Shown here piece after piece: positions 55,465 through 64,000 of a stretch of DNA of 64,000 nucleotides. Within the stretch, counting starts at the first letter, position 1, and each line of letters opens with the position of its first letter. The translations under genes were made by a program, and so were the position numbers. The notes under the pieces are model-generated. The model saw nothing but the letters and a program-made list of their open reading frames with translations. It did not search any database and was not told the origin of the DNA. The stretch comes from Ceriagrion tenellum (Eukaryota; Arthropoda; Insecta; Odonata; Coenagrionidae): contig OY720641.1 of NCBI GenBank assembly GCA_963169105.1, positions 5,595,258-5,659,257 on the forward strand. The letters run 5' to 3'.

Positions 55465-56590
55465 GCGCATGGTGTGGAGAAGGATGGAGAAGGTGAGGTG
55501 GACGGAGAGGAAGACTAACGAGGAAGTGTTTGAGATGGTGGGCGAGGAAAGGAAACTTCTGAATGAAATTACTTCTGATTTCATATGTTTTCAAATTAGA
55601 GGTAGTTACTTTTGCAAAATGTCTAGGAATAATTATAGGCGAAAACATCACGTGGATATTACATGTTAACTAACTAAAAATGGAAATGTAGTCTATTTTA
55701 AGGAAATGTTTTCTTTTGAGATATGCATGTCCACTAACAGTTGTCCGTTCCGTCTATTGTGCTGTCGTTGATTCCAAATTGCAATATGGGATTAGTTGTT
55801 GAGGAGTTGCCTATATTGCCAATATTAAGCCTCTGCAGATTGCCCAAAATAAGCTCATAAGAGTAATATTCAGACAGCCAAATACTGAGCACTCGTTACC
55901 TTTATTCAAAAATCTGGATGTGCTACCATTAAGATGTTAATTTTTTTATCCGGTACTCAAGATGTTTTACATTCGCGGAGGTAACAGAACAAAGCCAATT
56001 GAATATTTACAAAAATTAAGACGTAATACCAAAACCCAAGAATGAAGCCTTCAGGCAAACTTATGCTTATCTTGCACTGAAATTGTTGTAATGAAAACAC
56101 GATGATTGAAAGTGAAAACTGTTACTCAACCACTAGTAAGCAATTGTATATGTGTATTAGAACCAGCCGTTGCATTCACAAATTAGATGAAGGTAACCCC
56201 GAATCAGGCTGTCCTTAGGGGTGTCTTTATTCCACATTAAAATAGATATCTCTTTTTAAACTTTATGGTGAACTTATAAATTGTGGAATAAATCATTATT
56301 ATTATAATGAAATTCGAGATCCGCAGAGTAGATAGACGGCTGGAGGATGTTAATGAGGTGCGATGGTACGCCCATGAGTGTGATAGAGGGAAGGATATTG
56401 GGCAAGCGGGGTAGGGGAAGAAGGAGAATAGGCTTCATGGACGGGATTAAGGAGGGTAGATCGTATGCTGAGGCAAAAAAGGATATATTTGAGGGAGGTA
56501 GGCCCCCGAATGTGTAGAAAACCGGGAGGAAATTTTCTGACATTCAACAAAACCTACCGTAACCGGTAGAATACTTTTTAATTCAATGCT
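55465..56590 (+). mobile_element. RTE-like LINE family D, interrupted
   Basis: Left part 55465-55570 (WRRMEKVRWTERKTNEEVFE, MVGEERKLLNE) and right part 56306-56590 (GACGGCTGGAGGATGTTAAT, GAATAGGCTTCATGGACGGG, then the terminal CCTACCGTAACCGGTAG hairpin) are one element split by a Jockey-like LINE. + strand, 5'-truncated, inactive. Confidence 0.8.
55571..56305 (+). mobile_element. Jockey-like LINE insertion with 9-bp TSD
   Basis: 735 bp between exact AATGAAATT repeats (55562-55570, 56306-56314). The + strand encodes KCLGIIIGENITWILHVN, later readings of the type LQYGISCWG, FRQPNTEHSLPLFKNLDVLP, LRC and VLKMFYIRGGN in changing frames: the thumb/C-terminal part of a Jockey-like RT. The 3' end is GGAATAAATCATTATTATTA. 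5'-truncated and broken. Confidence 0.75.
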
Positions 56591-57640
56591 AATTCTTATT
56601 TATTCAGTCACACATTATACTCTATATAAATATAAGTATATAGTTTAAGTACTTTCCAAATATCTTCCTTTTCTTTATCTTCCTTTTAAAAATTGCGACA
56701 TGGATTATGCTCTTGAATTCGGTGGACATTAAGATGTATAATCCCAATGAAAAGAGTGGCGTCTGTGATGAGAACTTCCGTTGCATCGGAAGGTGGATAT
56801 TACAATTTATTCTAGTACTTTAATTGAATCAATCACAATTTGATATTATGGTCTTATTGAAGTATATAGGCACCGAACCAAATTTAAATTTATTTATAAT
56901 TATTAATGAATACATTATGCTCCAATTTCCTTTTTACATCACAGTTTGGGGGTTAAAAATAAGCCAGATCTTGTCCGCTTTAAGATTTGAAGTTTTTTTA
57001 CTCGTTGCGTAGTGATTAATGCAGGTTTTTATGACAATTTTACAGTGTAGTACTGTGGGATTTGTTGCCTTTCTAGGTTATTTATTTTATTCCTGTGTAG
57101 CTTCAAGGTTGCTCATTACTATGTCTTTCTTTTACGACTTACGTAATAACCGGTTTAGACGCCTTTTCAAAGCTATTGCACTCAGTCACTTTCGTAAGCT
57201 TCCTATTAGTTTGACATCTTTAGCTTATCGCGTTTTATTACATCTACTCCATTTGATTGTGTGTGGTAACGCGTGGACCTTAGCGACTTCCCCTTGATGC
57301 AATGGCAGGAGTTGTATATACCCAGTTACAAGTTGAATTGCTGTGAAGGTACTGGTTGAAAATTTCTTTCGCAATTCTTGAGCATCACTTTCACATCAAT
57401 GCATCAATATATGCTAGGTTTAGTGATTTTTCTCTTCCAGTGGAAGAACTTATCGTAAACATGTCATCGATTTAAGACAATCAAAAAGAGATGTCACCAC
57501 TACTAAAGTTCAGCAACTTAAGGCCTCACAATAAAGAAAGAGATCTCACTTATCTCATGATACCTAAGTATCAGTCTCCACTCTCCTCAGTAAATATTTG
57601 CCTTATATTCCTCAGCATATGCTCCATAGGGACTTCATTG
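56591..57640. other. Unassigned
   Basis: No gene recognised. Confidence 0.4.
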
Positions 57641-57645
57641 AAAGA

Positions 57646-57675
57646 CTGATGATGCCTCGGAGGACACGTCGTGTT
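57646..57675 (+). ncRNA. Diverged hammerhead-like sequence
   Basis: CTGATGA, T, GCCTC-G-GAGG, then ACACGTC and GTG. The hairpin and the UC cleavage-like site fit the family, but the GAAA is absent and no stem I is visible. Minus strand 34921-34951 shares CTCGGAGGACACGTC. Confidence 0.25.
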
Positions 57676-57859
57676 AGTAATTTAACGGGTTTTAGTCATA
57701 ACGTTTTGTCTAATGTTAATTGAAAATAATTTTACGAAGTACTCGGATGGTTTATGTTGAAACGCAAAGAAAAAAATCCTTAGTGTATGAGGGCATTTTA
57801 AGCGAGCGCCACGGCACATTTATATCAAGTTGAAGCCTCAAATGACTAAATATCGTCAG

Positions 57860-58560
57860 GTACTGAGAAGTTCGGCCACAAAACAGGGCGTTTGTGTCAT
57901 TTATTATTTTATTATTAATTATATGGTAAGCCCTTATTTTATCGCTTCTGTCAGACCTAGAAATGTATCGTGGCGTGAAAATAATATTCTCTGCGTTGCT
58001 GGGAAACGCACTAGTTTTGAATTTCTCAAGCAAAATAAGTCTGGCGAGCTGACTCCCGAGTCTCTAGGGACTCCCAACCTAATTCCTCCAAATGCTGCCG
58101 AACGATATATTATTCACTTGCAACAGTTTTTAAGGAATCGCGCAGCTTCCCTTAGTATTTTATTTTTATTTTTGGTTAAATCTATTTGTCCATGGTCCCA
58201 AATTCTCGTGGTTATTCGACGTGTGGGATAACCTAAGTGAAGTAGCACCTCTCTTCTGCTTTTTCATCCGAGGACCTTCCTATCATACGCTTGAAAAATC
58301 CTAGTTTCTAGAATGCTGTGCCGCATATGTTCTGCATATGTGTTCTCCATGATATATCAGAAGCTAAGGTGATCCCGAGATATTTGATTTTATCTGAAGA
58401 CTTTGTTTACTCCACCGACAGTGTAGATATGGCGTTTCTTATGATGACTTTTGCAAGAACATCGGCGGAACTTTGCATCAAGCTAATTACATATCGGCTT
58501 GATGATTGTCAGTGTCTTGACCGGATATGGCAATGAAAGAAGACCTTAATACCAGCCGAG
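57860..58560 (-). pseudogene. CR1-group LINE RT thumb/C-terminus
   Basis: Minus strand, right to left: FRRCSCKSHHKKRHIYTVGG-type remnant, then SSDKIKYLGITLASDISWRT, HMQNMCGTAF, KLGFFKRMIGRSSDEKAEER, CYFT, and later ENIIFTPRYISRSDRSDKIR. Compare NVESIKYLGVTITEDMSWGK and KRVLGKCDERVRERSYFTLA in the long element. Sequence left of about 57900 has lost the usual C-terminal SFFPRT block. Confidence 0.75.
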
Positions 58561-59520
58561 TGCCTGATTAGGTAAAGGCATGGTATTAGCCGATACAATC
58601 TCAATATTTCTCACGTCCTCTCGGATCGATTCGGATGGATTCTTTGATACGCTTTGAAAATAGTCTAAGGAAAAAGAAAATTAGATCTATAAGGAAAAAT
58701 TGGGGGCGACAGAGTATTTTACTGGATTTAATATTAGGCACATTGTTCAAAGCGGAAGGTCATGTCTATAGAGAGAAATCTGCGGTTATTAGGCAGTTAT
58801 ATTGTATGTAGTAAAGTTATATTGAAGTTATATTCCACTTCTTTCCTTTAAAGAAAAAACTTTTCCCTTATAGAAACTCTCGAACACGTTTCCCTCAGCG
58901 CTCACGCACAAATGCACCGTCCGCTCCTTTCCAGCAGTTGACAGCAAGCGTCTGGCCGTTCGCACATATATATACGTTTCCCAGTGACGAAACTCTCACT
59001 GCGTCCGATTGCGGGCAGACTGGAATGACCAGTCGGGTCGAGTGGCGTCCTTTCGTGAAAACGACGGAGGCGGCAAATCGGGACGGATCGCATTAGCGAG
59101 ATTCCCGCATCGTAGGGGGAAGATCCGCGGACGGACGTGATCCACCGCAGCCCGACGACAAGCTGCGTCTCTCACGTGCATTCTCCGCATGTCCGCTAAA
59201 GTCCACTTCTTCATTCTTGTCCCGTAGGCAGGCGGAGCATGATGCAACGGGTGTCAAGACACGGAGGCCTCCGATTATATAATAGTGGGCGAACTTGAAG
59301 TTAGCGCATTACACGTGAGGGGTGGCAACGAGACATTTCGATCTTTGCTGTGTCGGTCTTCGACCTCGTGTCGGCCGACAGCGTGAACATATAACGCAGC
59401 GGATCCCAACATTTTTTAGTCAGGACATTTCTCTGGATTGTATATACCTCGGACAGCTAAGTTTAGCGCAACAGGCTTACAGGTGCTCAGGAATTAAAAA
59501 AAACTTTTTACGTAGAGTAT
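58561..59520. other. Unassigned; GC-rich block
   Basis: Positions 58990-59250 are GC/CpG-rich, with overlapping open frames lacking domains. No gene supported. Confidence 0.4.
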
Positions 59521-59524
59521 TTAT

Positions 59525-59566
59525 TGTACGACCGGTTTCGTCGAATAGTCGACATCATCAGGTACA
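59525..59566 (-). ncRNA. Hammerhead ribozyme, best preserved copy (solo)
   Basis: Minus strand: TGTAC (stem I), CTGATGA (perfect C3-A9), T, GTCGA-CTAT-TCGAC (5-bp stem II, 4-nt loop), GAAA, then ACCGGT (self-complementary stem III, A15.1 to U16.1), C17, GTACA (stem I', fully paired with TGTAC). Every conserved core base is present; the only departure is the single T between A9 and stem II. Stem III without a loop requires two molecules, as known for Penelope-type hammerheads. No second arm is visible. Confidence 0.75.
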
Positions 59567-59807
59567 TTACACAGGGCTCTCAGTCATAATATATATTCAG
59601 TGGTGATTGGTGGCTTGAGACGAGTGGAATATTTTCTTTTATTTGCTTTTCAAATGTTTTGACACTCTTCGTCATTAATGGTGCAATAAACAGTAATCAC
59701 TATTCATTCGGCGGGTTCACTGTTTTAGGATTAATCATATGGACTTTTTTACATTATAAATACAAACATTTATGCCTGACTTTTTAGATAGCTATTGATG
59801 ATTTTTA

Positions 59808-60022
59808 TTGAATTCAATACTTTCAGGCGTTACTTTGTGGAAGTCCATTATTGAATAAATGATGACAATAGTAATTATGTTTAATTCCACAGAGTTCTTT
59901 ATCGGTACAACTATTTACAACGCTTCTGCGTACCTGAAGATGACGCAGTAGCGTTAAAACTAGCTGTACCTTTAAAGAACTCTGTGGAATAAAAAATAAT
60001 TAGTATTGTCATTATTTATTCA
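59808..60022 (+). mobile_element. Foldback element 5, inverted Penelope-type terminal repeats
   Basis: 215 bp between exact 10-bp repeats ATGATTTTTA (59798-59807, 60023-60032). The extension, 59808-59849, contains CAGGCGTTACTTTGTGGAAG. Arms: ATTGAATAAATGATGACAAT (from 59850) against ATTGTCATTATTTATTCAAT (to 60022), with inner CCACAGAGTTCTTT / AAAGAACTCTGTGG. Confidence 0.85.
59930..59969 (+). ncRNA. Hammerhead-like motif, two core changes
   Basis: GTAC, CTGAAGA, T, GACGC-AGTA-GCGTT, AAAA (G12 to A), CTAG, C (U16.1 to C), T, GTAC. Stem I and II pair fully; the changes at G12 and U16.1 would block cleavage. Confidence 0.45.
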
Positions 60023-60032
60023 ATGATTTTTA

Positions 60033-61107
60033 ATGCTTTTTCCAAAAAAATTATGAAACGTCAAAAATCACAATAAAATAAAAAAAAGAGTCAAAACAAA
60101 TGTGAAAATAAAATATCATCGTTTTGAATTCCTTTTCGCTCTATTTAATGCACAAAACATGATTTTGTTATATATATCACGTTTTTCACTCATTATCATC
60201 GTAATATAATAGAAAATGCACTTTTTATTCGTGACATTCATCTCGCTGATTTGAGTGTCGGTTCTAGTATTAGGCTTAGTTTTGGTCTGATTATTTTGCC
60301 GATTATCACCGCACAGTCCGCCCTGTATAATTGGCCGATTTATTCACTCTGTTATTCGATAATTACAACGCTTTTAGAAGCATGCGAAGTGCTGAGCGAG
60401 GAAAATGGGGGAAGTAGATGGACACCTGCATGTGTAGGAAGACTGGCAGAAAAAATTTGATCCGTTTCCAAATCTATTTAAATGTTTGAGTACCTTGAGC
60501 TTCTTGCATTCCATCGTGGTCTCCCTTGGAAATTATTTCCATCCATTTCTTTCACTTTATTTTTTATCAGGTTAATTCAGGCCTTAGAATGTGTGCAGCA
60601 AGATGGTTCCATTTGCCTCTCACAGTATCCGTGTTCATTCCTTCATTCTTTTCTCCTACAACTCATGTGAGGCTTAATATGTGATTTTTCTTTCGTCCAT
60701 TTGATTTTCAGAATTCTTCTTTGATGACTCTATCTGACTCTATCATCCAAAGGTTCCTAATGGCACGATAAATTGCGTTTCCAACTTCATTCTCCTGTAT
60801 CTCAGAGAAACATATTTTCCCGTTCTATTAGGGTAGACGAAATGAATTAATTAATATTCTGAACTGATCTCCTGGAATAAAACGAAGAAGCGTTACGCTC
60901 TTGAATGAAGGACGATATTGAGTTAGCTAGAGGCATTGGGGAAAAACGCTATTATGACGCTAGAGTGTACCTAGCTGGTGTCTTGGCATTTCATTTTTTT
61001 AGAAAACTCTTAGTTTTACCATATGTATATTTCCGCTTAGTTTAGATACATTTAGGCGAATTGTGATCGACCTAAATTAGCTGACGCGTGCTAATTGTGT
61101 TATTTAT
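60033..61107. other. Unassigned
   Basis: No gene recognised. A-rich stretch at 60050-60110. Confidence 0.45.
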
Positions 61108-61566
61108 AGCCGGTTGCAAGAACACTTAGATATGTAATCAATTGTTTTGAGATCCATAAAGTTATGGATGCCGTAAAAATATTCGGGTGCAGGAACATAT
61201 CTTCTAGTTGCATAACTTATTTAACAATAGTTTATTGCTTCGAATAGTCGATCTAATCTTCTACCGCCGGATAAAATTTATGGTGGTCTAGCCTATGATT
61301 AATTGCTAATGCACGTTTTAATTTGCCAGTAGGAGCAAATATAGTGGTCATTTGTCTCAAAACAACTCTTTTATCTAGTTATTAAGTCTCCAAGCGGTTC
61401 ATTGCATATCCGCCATCTTGGATACTTGTGGAACACATATACCATAAGTTATGAGATCTATAAATTTGTCGAATGTTTATGCAACACTTATAGAATGGTT
61501 GCCATGGCTTATAGGTCTAATAACTTTATAGAGTAGGTACATACGTGTCCTTCCTGCAACTGGCCA
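61108..61566. mobile_element. Possible MITE with imperfect TIRs
   Basis: Left AGCCGGTTGCAAGAACACTT; right end, read inverted, ATGGCCAGTTGCAGGAAGGA then CACGTATGTA. The shared core is GCCRGTTGCARGAA plus CAC..ATGTA. Internal partial inverted repeats (ATCCATAAAGTTATGGA, AAGTTATGAGATC) are present. 459 bp, non-coding, no certain target duplication. Confidence 0.45.
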
Positions 61567-62146
61567 TTAGTGATTAAAAATCAGTGTTGTTGTGAATAAA
61601 TTTAGGAATAGATGTAAAAATTCAAGGAATCGGTAACGGCTCACGATTGTTCTCGTTTTATTCCTCGATTCAAAATTACTAGTAGAAAAATGTTAGAGTT
61701 TTAACTCAGTTCCTGGTGTATAAACTGAATGAGAGGTCTGTCAGTCAAAGAGCGTATCCCTAATGTCTTCATTGCGCTACTGTACTGCAGTGTCTTGTGT
61801 CCAGTTTAATTCCTGGATGACGCATTTATTCCCCCCATGACTTCGCTACAATTCGGTCGAATGAGTCGGGGGGGTTTTCCTTTCTTCGCATTTCATAACG
61901 GGAGACCGCAGTTCTGCGGGCGCCAAGCGATCCGCGGTTACACGCAAAGATTCGCTGGTGCTCAGCGCACAGTGAGAGTTGAATCGAATAGCACTGCTGG
62001 GGCTGGTCCATTGTCTCGCGGTGGTCTTCGGTCGTGTCCTCAATCAGGTCGTCACTATGGTGCTCGGTTCCCGAGGTCAAGAGTGCAACCTCCTCCTCTA
62101 TTCATCCCTATTCTCGTGCACCCTGCACCCCTTGACCTCAACTGGC
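61567..62146. other. Unassigned; GC-rich block
   Basis: Positions 61850-62100 are GC-rich, with open frames on both strands that lack domains. No gene supported. Confidence 0.4.
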
Positions 62147-62201
62147 TCAGTCGTCCAGTGATACACAAAAGACATCGTACTGTCTACCTTTTGTTACAAA
62201 A

Positions 62202-62248
62202 TCGTACTGCACATGTTTCGACTGTCTTGCAATCATCATCAGGTGCGA
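62202..62248 (-). ncRNA. Hammerhead-like motif, antisense arm
   Basis: Minus strand: TCGCAC, CTGATGA, T, GATTG-CAAGA-CAGTC, GAAA, CATGTG, CA, GTACGA. Core halves CTGATGA and GAAA intact; U16.1 is C and stem I has one mismatch (GTACGA for GTGCGA). Confidence 0.55.
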
Positions 62249-62282
62249 CTCACTACGTACATTTCGTAATTTCGTTCATTAG

Positions 62283-62329
62283 TCGCACCTGATGATGATT
62301 GCAAGACAGTCGAAACACGTGCAGTGCGA
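62283..62329 (+). ncRNA. Hammerhead-like motif, sense arm
   Basis: TCGCAC (stem I), CTGATGA, T, GATTG-CAAGA-CAGTC (stem II, one G-U), GAAA, CACGTG (self-complementary), C where U16.1 is expected, A17, GTGCGA (stem I', six perfect pairs with TCGCAC). One base short of a canonical core. Confidence 0.6.
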
Positions 62330-62644
62330 TTTTGTAACAAAAGGTAGACAGTACGATATCTTTTGTGTATCATTGAAAATGCTGTTCTACAACATCTCGC
62401 CTGAGAAAGTGGAATTTATCAGTCGTCCCAACTCAGCGAGCGATATTGCGAGGAATTTAAATACTATGAGTAAAATATGATCAATTTTTCGGTAATGAAC
62501 TTTGATTACCACCTGTATTCCAATGTATTACGTAATTTTATTTCAATCTACAAGTTACTTTCTTAAAAGTTTCTTATAATCAATCAAGTTTCTTCAAATA
62601 TGCTGTCATTGATTCACTATTTGTGCTCCAAACACTTCTATGTA

Positions 62645-63055
62645 CCGGTGGTAGCTGATGACGGGGACCTTGTGCAAGGATGTGAAGAAGAGGCAGGTGA
62701 AGAGCTTGATATGTAGCGTAGCGTTGTATTGGGCAGAACCGTGGGCCCTCTGAAAGGAGGACGAGAATAGGCTGCAGGCATTTGAGATGTGGGTGTGGAG
62801 AAGGATGTAAATGGCTGAAGGATGTAATAAAGGATGATGGGTTGCTGGAGAATGTGATAGAGGGAAGGATGCTGGTTAAGCGGGGAAACAGGGATAGAAA
62901 GAGAATAGGTTTCATGGACGGGATGAAGAAGCGTAGATCGCATGCAGAGGCGAAAAAGGATGTACTAGAGGGAGATAGGCCCCTGAAATATTAGAAAACT
63001 GGGAGTAAATTCTCTGACATTCAACAAAACTTACATTTACTGGTAAAATACTTTT
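62645..63055 (+). pseudogene. RTE-like LINE family D, RT C-terminus and 3' end
   Basis: The + strand reads KDVKKRQVKSLICSVALYWA, EPWAL, KEDENRLQAFEMWVWRRM, then an internal deletion to KEGCNKG-type sequence, GKDAG, RFHGRDEEA and the UTR ending AACTTACATTTACTGGTAAAA. Parallels 11765-12250 on the other strand; LYGAETW is degraded to LYWAEPWAL. Confidence 0.75.
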
Positions 63056-63732
63056 AAAAAATGCTAATTCGCCGCGCTGAATGAGTCGGAGACCCGGTCA
63101 TTTGGCAGGGAGGACAGAAAAGCCGTGACTACATTATAAATTAAGTGGAGATCTTTTCTTTGGGATATTGATTTTACTTGTTTACACCTGGGTAGACATA
63201 TTAATGCAGGCTATTTATTTTCAAAATGGAATTATCACATGGAATAATTTATAGTCGTACCACATTTAACCGAAGTGTCGTGCTCCACGTCCTATGCCCT
63301 GACCATGGTGATGTATTGATGCAATCCAAAATACTAGAGGTGTATGAAACTTTATATTTTGTTTTTTTTGGAACAATTAGTCAAACTGTCGATAAAATTG
63401 TAAAGGAAAAATGCTTTCAGTTTGCCGATCAGCCTTATCCGGGCAAAATAACTGTAATCTCAGGAGTGCTAATTCCTTATTATATACAAGTGCAAGTGAC
63501 CTCATCGATGCATGTTTTGTTTTAAATAACTCATTATTATTTATATTATAAGAGAATCCCTTAGAAGATTGCTTTGAATTATACAAATGACATATTAGTA
63601 GAACTGACTGATATTGAAAAAGAAAATTTTTTGAAGGAAAACCTCTAAATAATAAGGCTTTTTTATTGAAATATCTGAGCCTGCACATATCATTTTCGGG
63701 TGTCTGATTGATGGATGAATTTCACGAATAGA
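63056..63732. other. Unassigned
   Basis: No gene recognised. Confidence 0.45.
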
Positions 63733-63823
63733 TTTACTAATTTGATTTTTTTCTCTTATTTTCCAGGTGAGTTCGTGTTCTCTAAAATCGAAATTTGAGC
63801 GATGGATGGCATCGGCGGTGAGT
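63733..63823 (+). promoter_or_regulatory. Candidate recursive splice site or 51-nt microexon
   Basis: TTTACTAAT (branch-point-like, about 63733-63741), a pyrimidine tract TTTTTTCTCTTATTTTCC, AG at 63765-63766, then immediately GTGAGT (63767-63772). A second GTGAGT follows at 63818-63823. If both are used, 63767-63817 is a 51-nt (17-codon) segment open in the phase starting at its first base (VSSCSLKSKFERWMASA). The layout equals the 'recursive exon' arrangement known from long introns. No transcript evidence. Confidence 0.35.
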
Positions 63824-64000
63824 GATTCGATTCTGGAAAAAGGGGTAAAAAGAACAAAAAAAGTTCTCCCGTGCCGTGGCGCCCCGTTCCACGAGGTTCA
63901 TGAATGATTGACTGAATGAACAAAATTTATTGTTCTGGAGCTCTTCTCCGTAAGAACTTAACTACAGAATCAAAGAAAAGAAATTTTTAAGCAATTACAA
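63824..64000. other. Unassigned, window end
   Basis: Nothing recognised. Confidence 0.4.

Larger units (their letters stand above)
62157..62418 (-). mobile_element. Foldback element 6, both arms with hammerhead core
   Basis: 262 bp between exact 10-bp repeats TCAGTCGTCC (62147-62156, 62419-62428). The arms (62157-62250, about 62280-62374) are long and nearly perfect inverted copies: GATACACAAAAGACATCGTAC / GTACGATATCTTTTGTGTATC outside, the hammerhead region inside. The extension is on the right (62375-62418); read on the minus strand it contains CTCAGGCGAGATGTTGTAGA, matching foldback 4's ACAGGCGAGATATCGTTGAA. Confidence 0.9.

Noticed and set aside
61837..62292. 151-codon + strand frame
   Set aside because: Its last third runs into foldback element 6 and its first part has an open antisense frame; no domain.

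Overview
This is a eukaryotic, AT-rich window with no convincing host gene, rRNA or intact tRNA gene. It looks like a large intron or intergenic tract of an arthropod genome. That is inferred from the mix of transposon families (CR1-group LINEs with an esterase ORF1, RTE-like and Jockey/L2-like LINEs, mariner, Penelope-like elements, TTAA-flanked MITEs), not from a species match. Every long protein-like signal I can identify belongs to a transposable element, and every one carries frameshifts, stops or lost catalytic residues.

Layout. About 1-15 kb: decayed LINE pieces on both strands, one compact foldback element (840-1031), a 37-bp tandem repeat, and a long unassigned stretch with a candidate recursive splice site (7402) and a DRE/TATA-like cluster (10272-10308). 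About 15-22 kb: MITE pieces, a ~135-bp degenerate tandem repeat, a second foldback (15803-16041), and fragments of LINE reverse transcriptase. About 22-28 kb: the best preserved autonomous element, a ~4.4-kb CR1-group LINE on the minus strand with an SGNH-esterase ORF1 and an endonuclease/RT ORF2, next to a Penelope-like RT fragment. About 28-40 kb: LINE 3' ends, four MITE-type elements, a dead mariner transposase (36940-38215) and a Penelope GIY-YIG endonuclease remnant (39464-39769). About 40-64 kb: a possible 1.9-kb TIR element, several copies of one TTAA MITE, nested insertions with exact target-site duplications, and four more foldback elements.

The most interesting system is a set of six short (180-262 bp) foldback elements at 840-1031, 15803-16041, 45513-45718, 50584-50763, 59808-60022 and 62157-62418. 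Each is flanked by an exact 10-13 bp target-site duplication. Each has two inverted arms plus one single-sided 33-47 nt extension with a recurring core close to GGCGTTACTTTGTGGAAGT. The arms contain a hammerhead-ribozyme-like core: stem I, CTGAWGA, a 5-bp hairpin that differs in sequence but stays paired between copies, GAAA, a self-complementary stem III, a UC-type cleavage site, and stem I'. Solo copies occur at 46851-46893, 47477-47518 and 59525-59566 (the last one almost perfect). Hammerheads of this kind are known in Penelope-like retroelements, and decayed Penelope RT and GIY-YIG pieces lie in the same window. I infer that the foldbacks are non-autonomous elements made of inverted Penelope terminal repeats.

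Insertion history can be read directly in places. At 49878-51012 a foldback sits inside an RTE-like LINE, which sits inside a TTAA MITE, with two exact TSDs giving the order. At 55465-56590 a Jockey-like LINE interrupts an RTE-like LINE between 9-bp TSDs.
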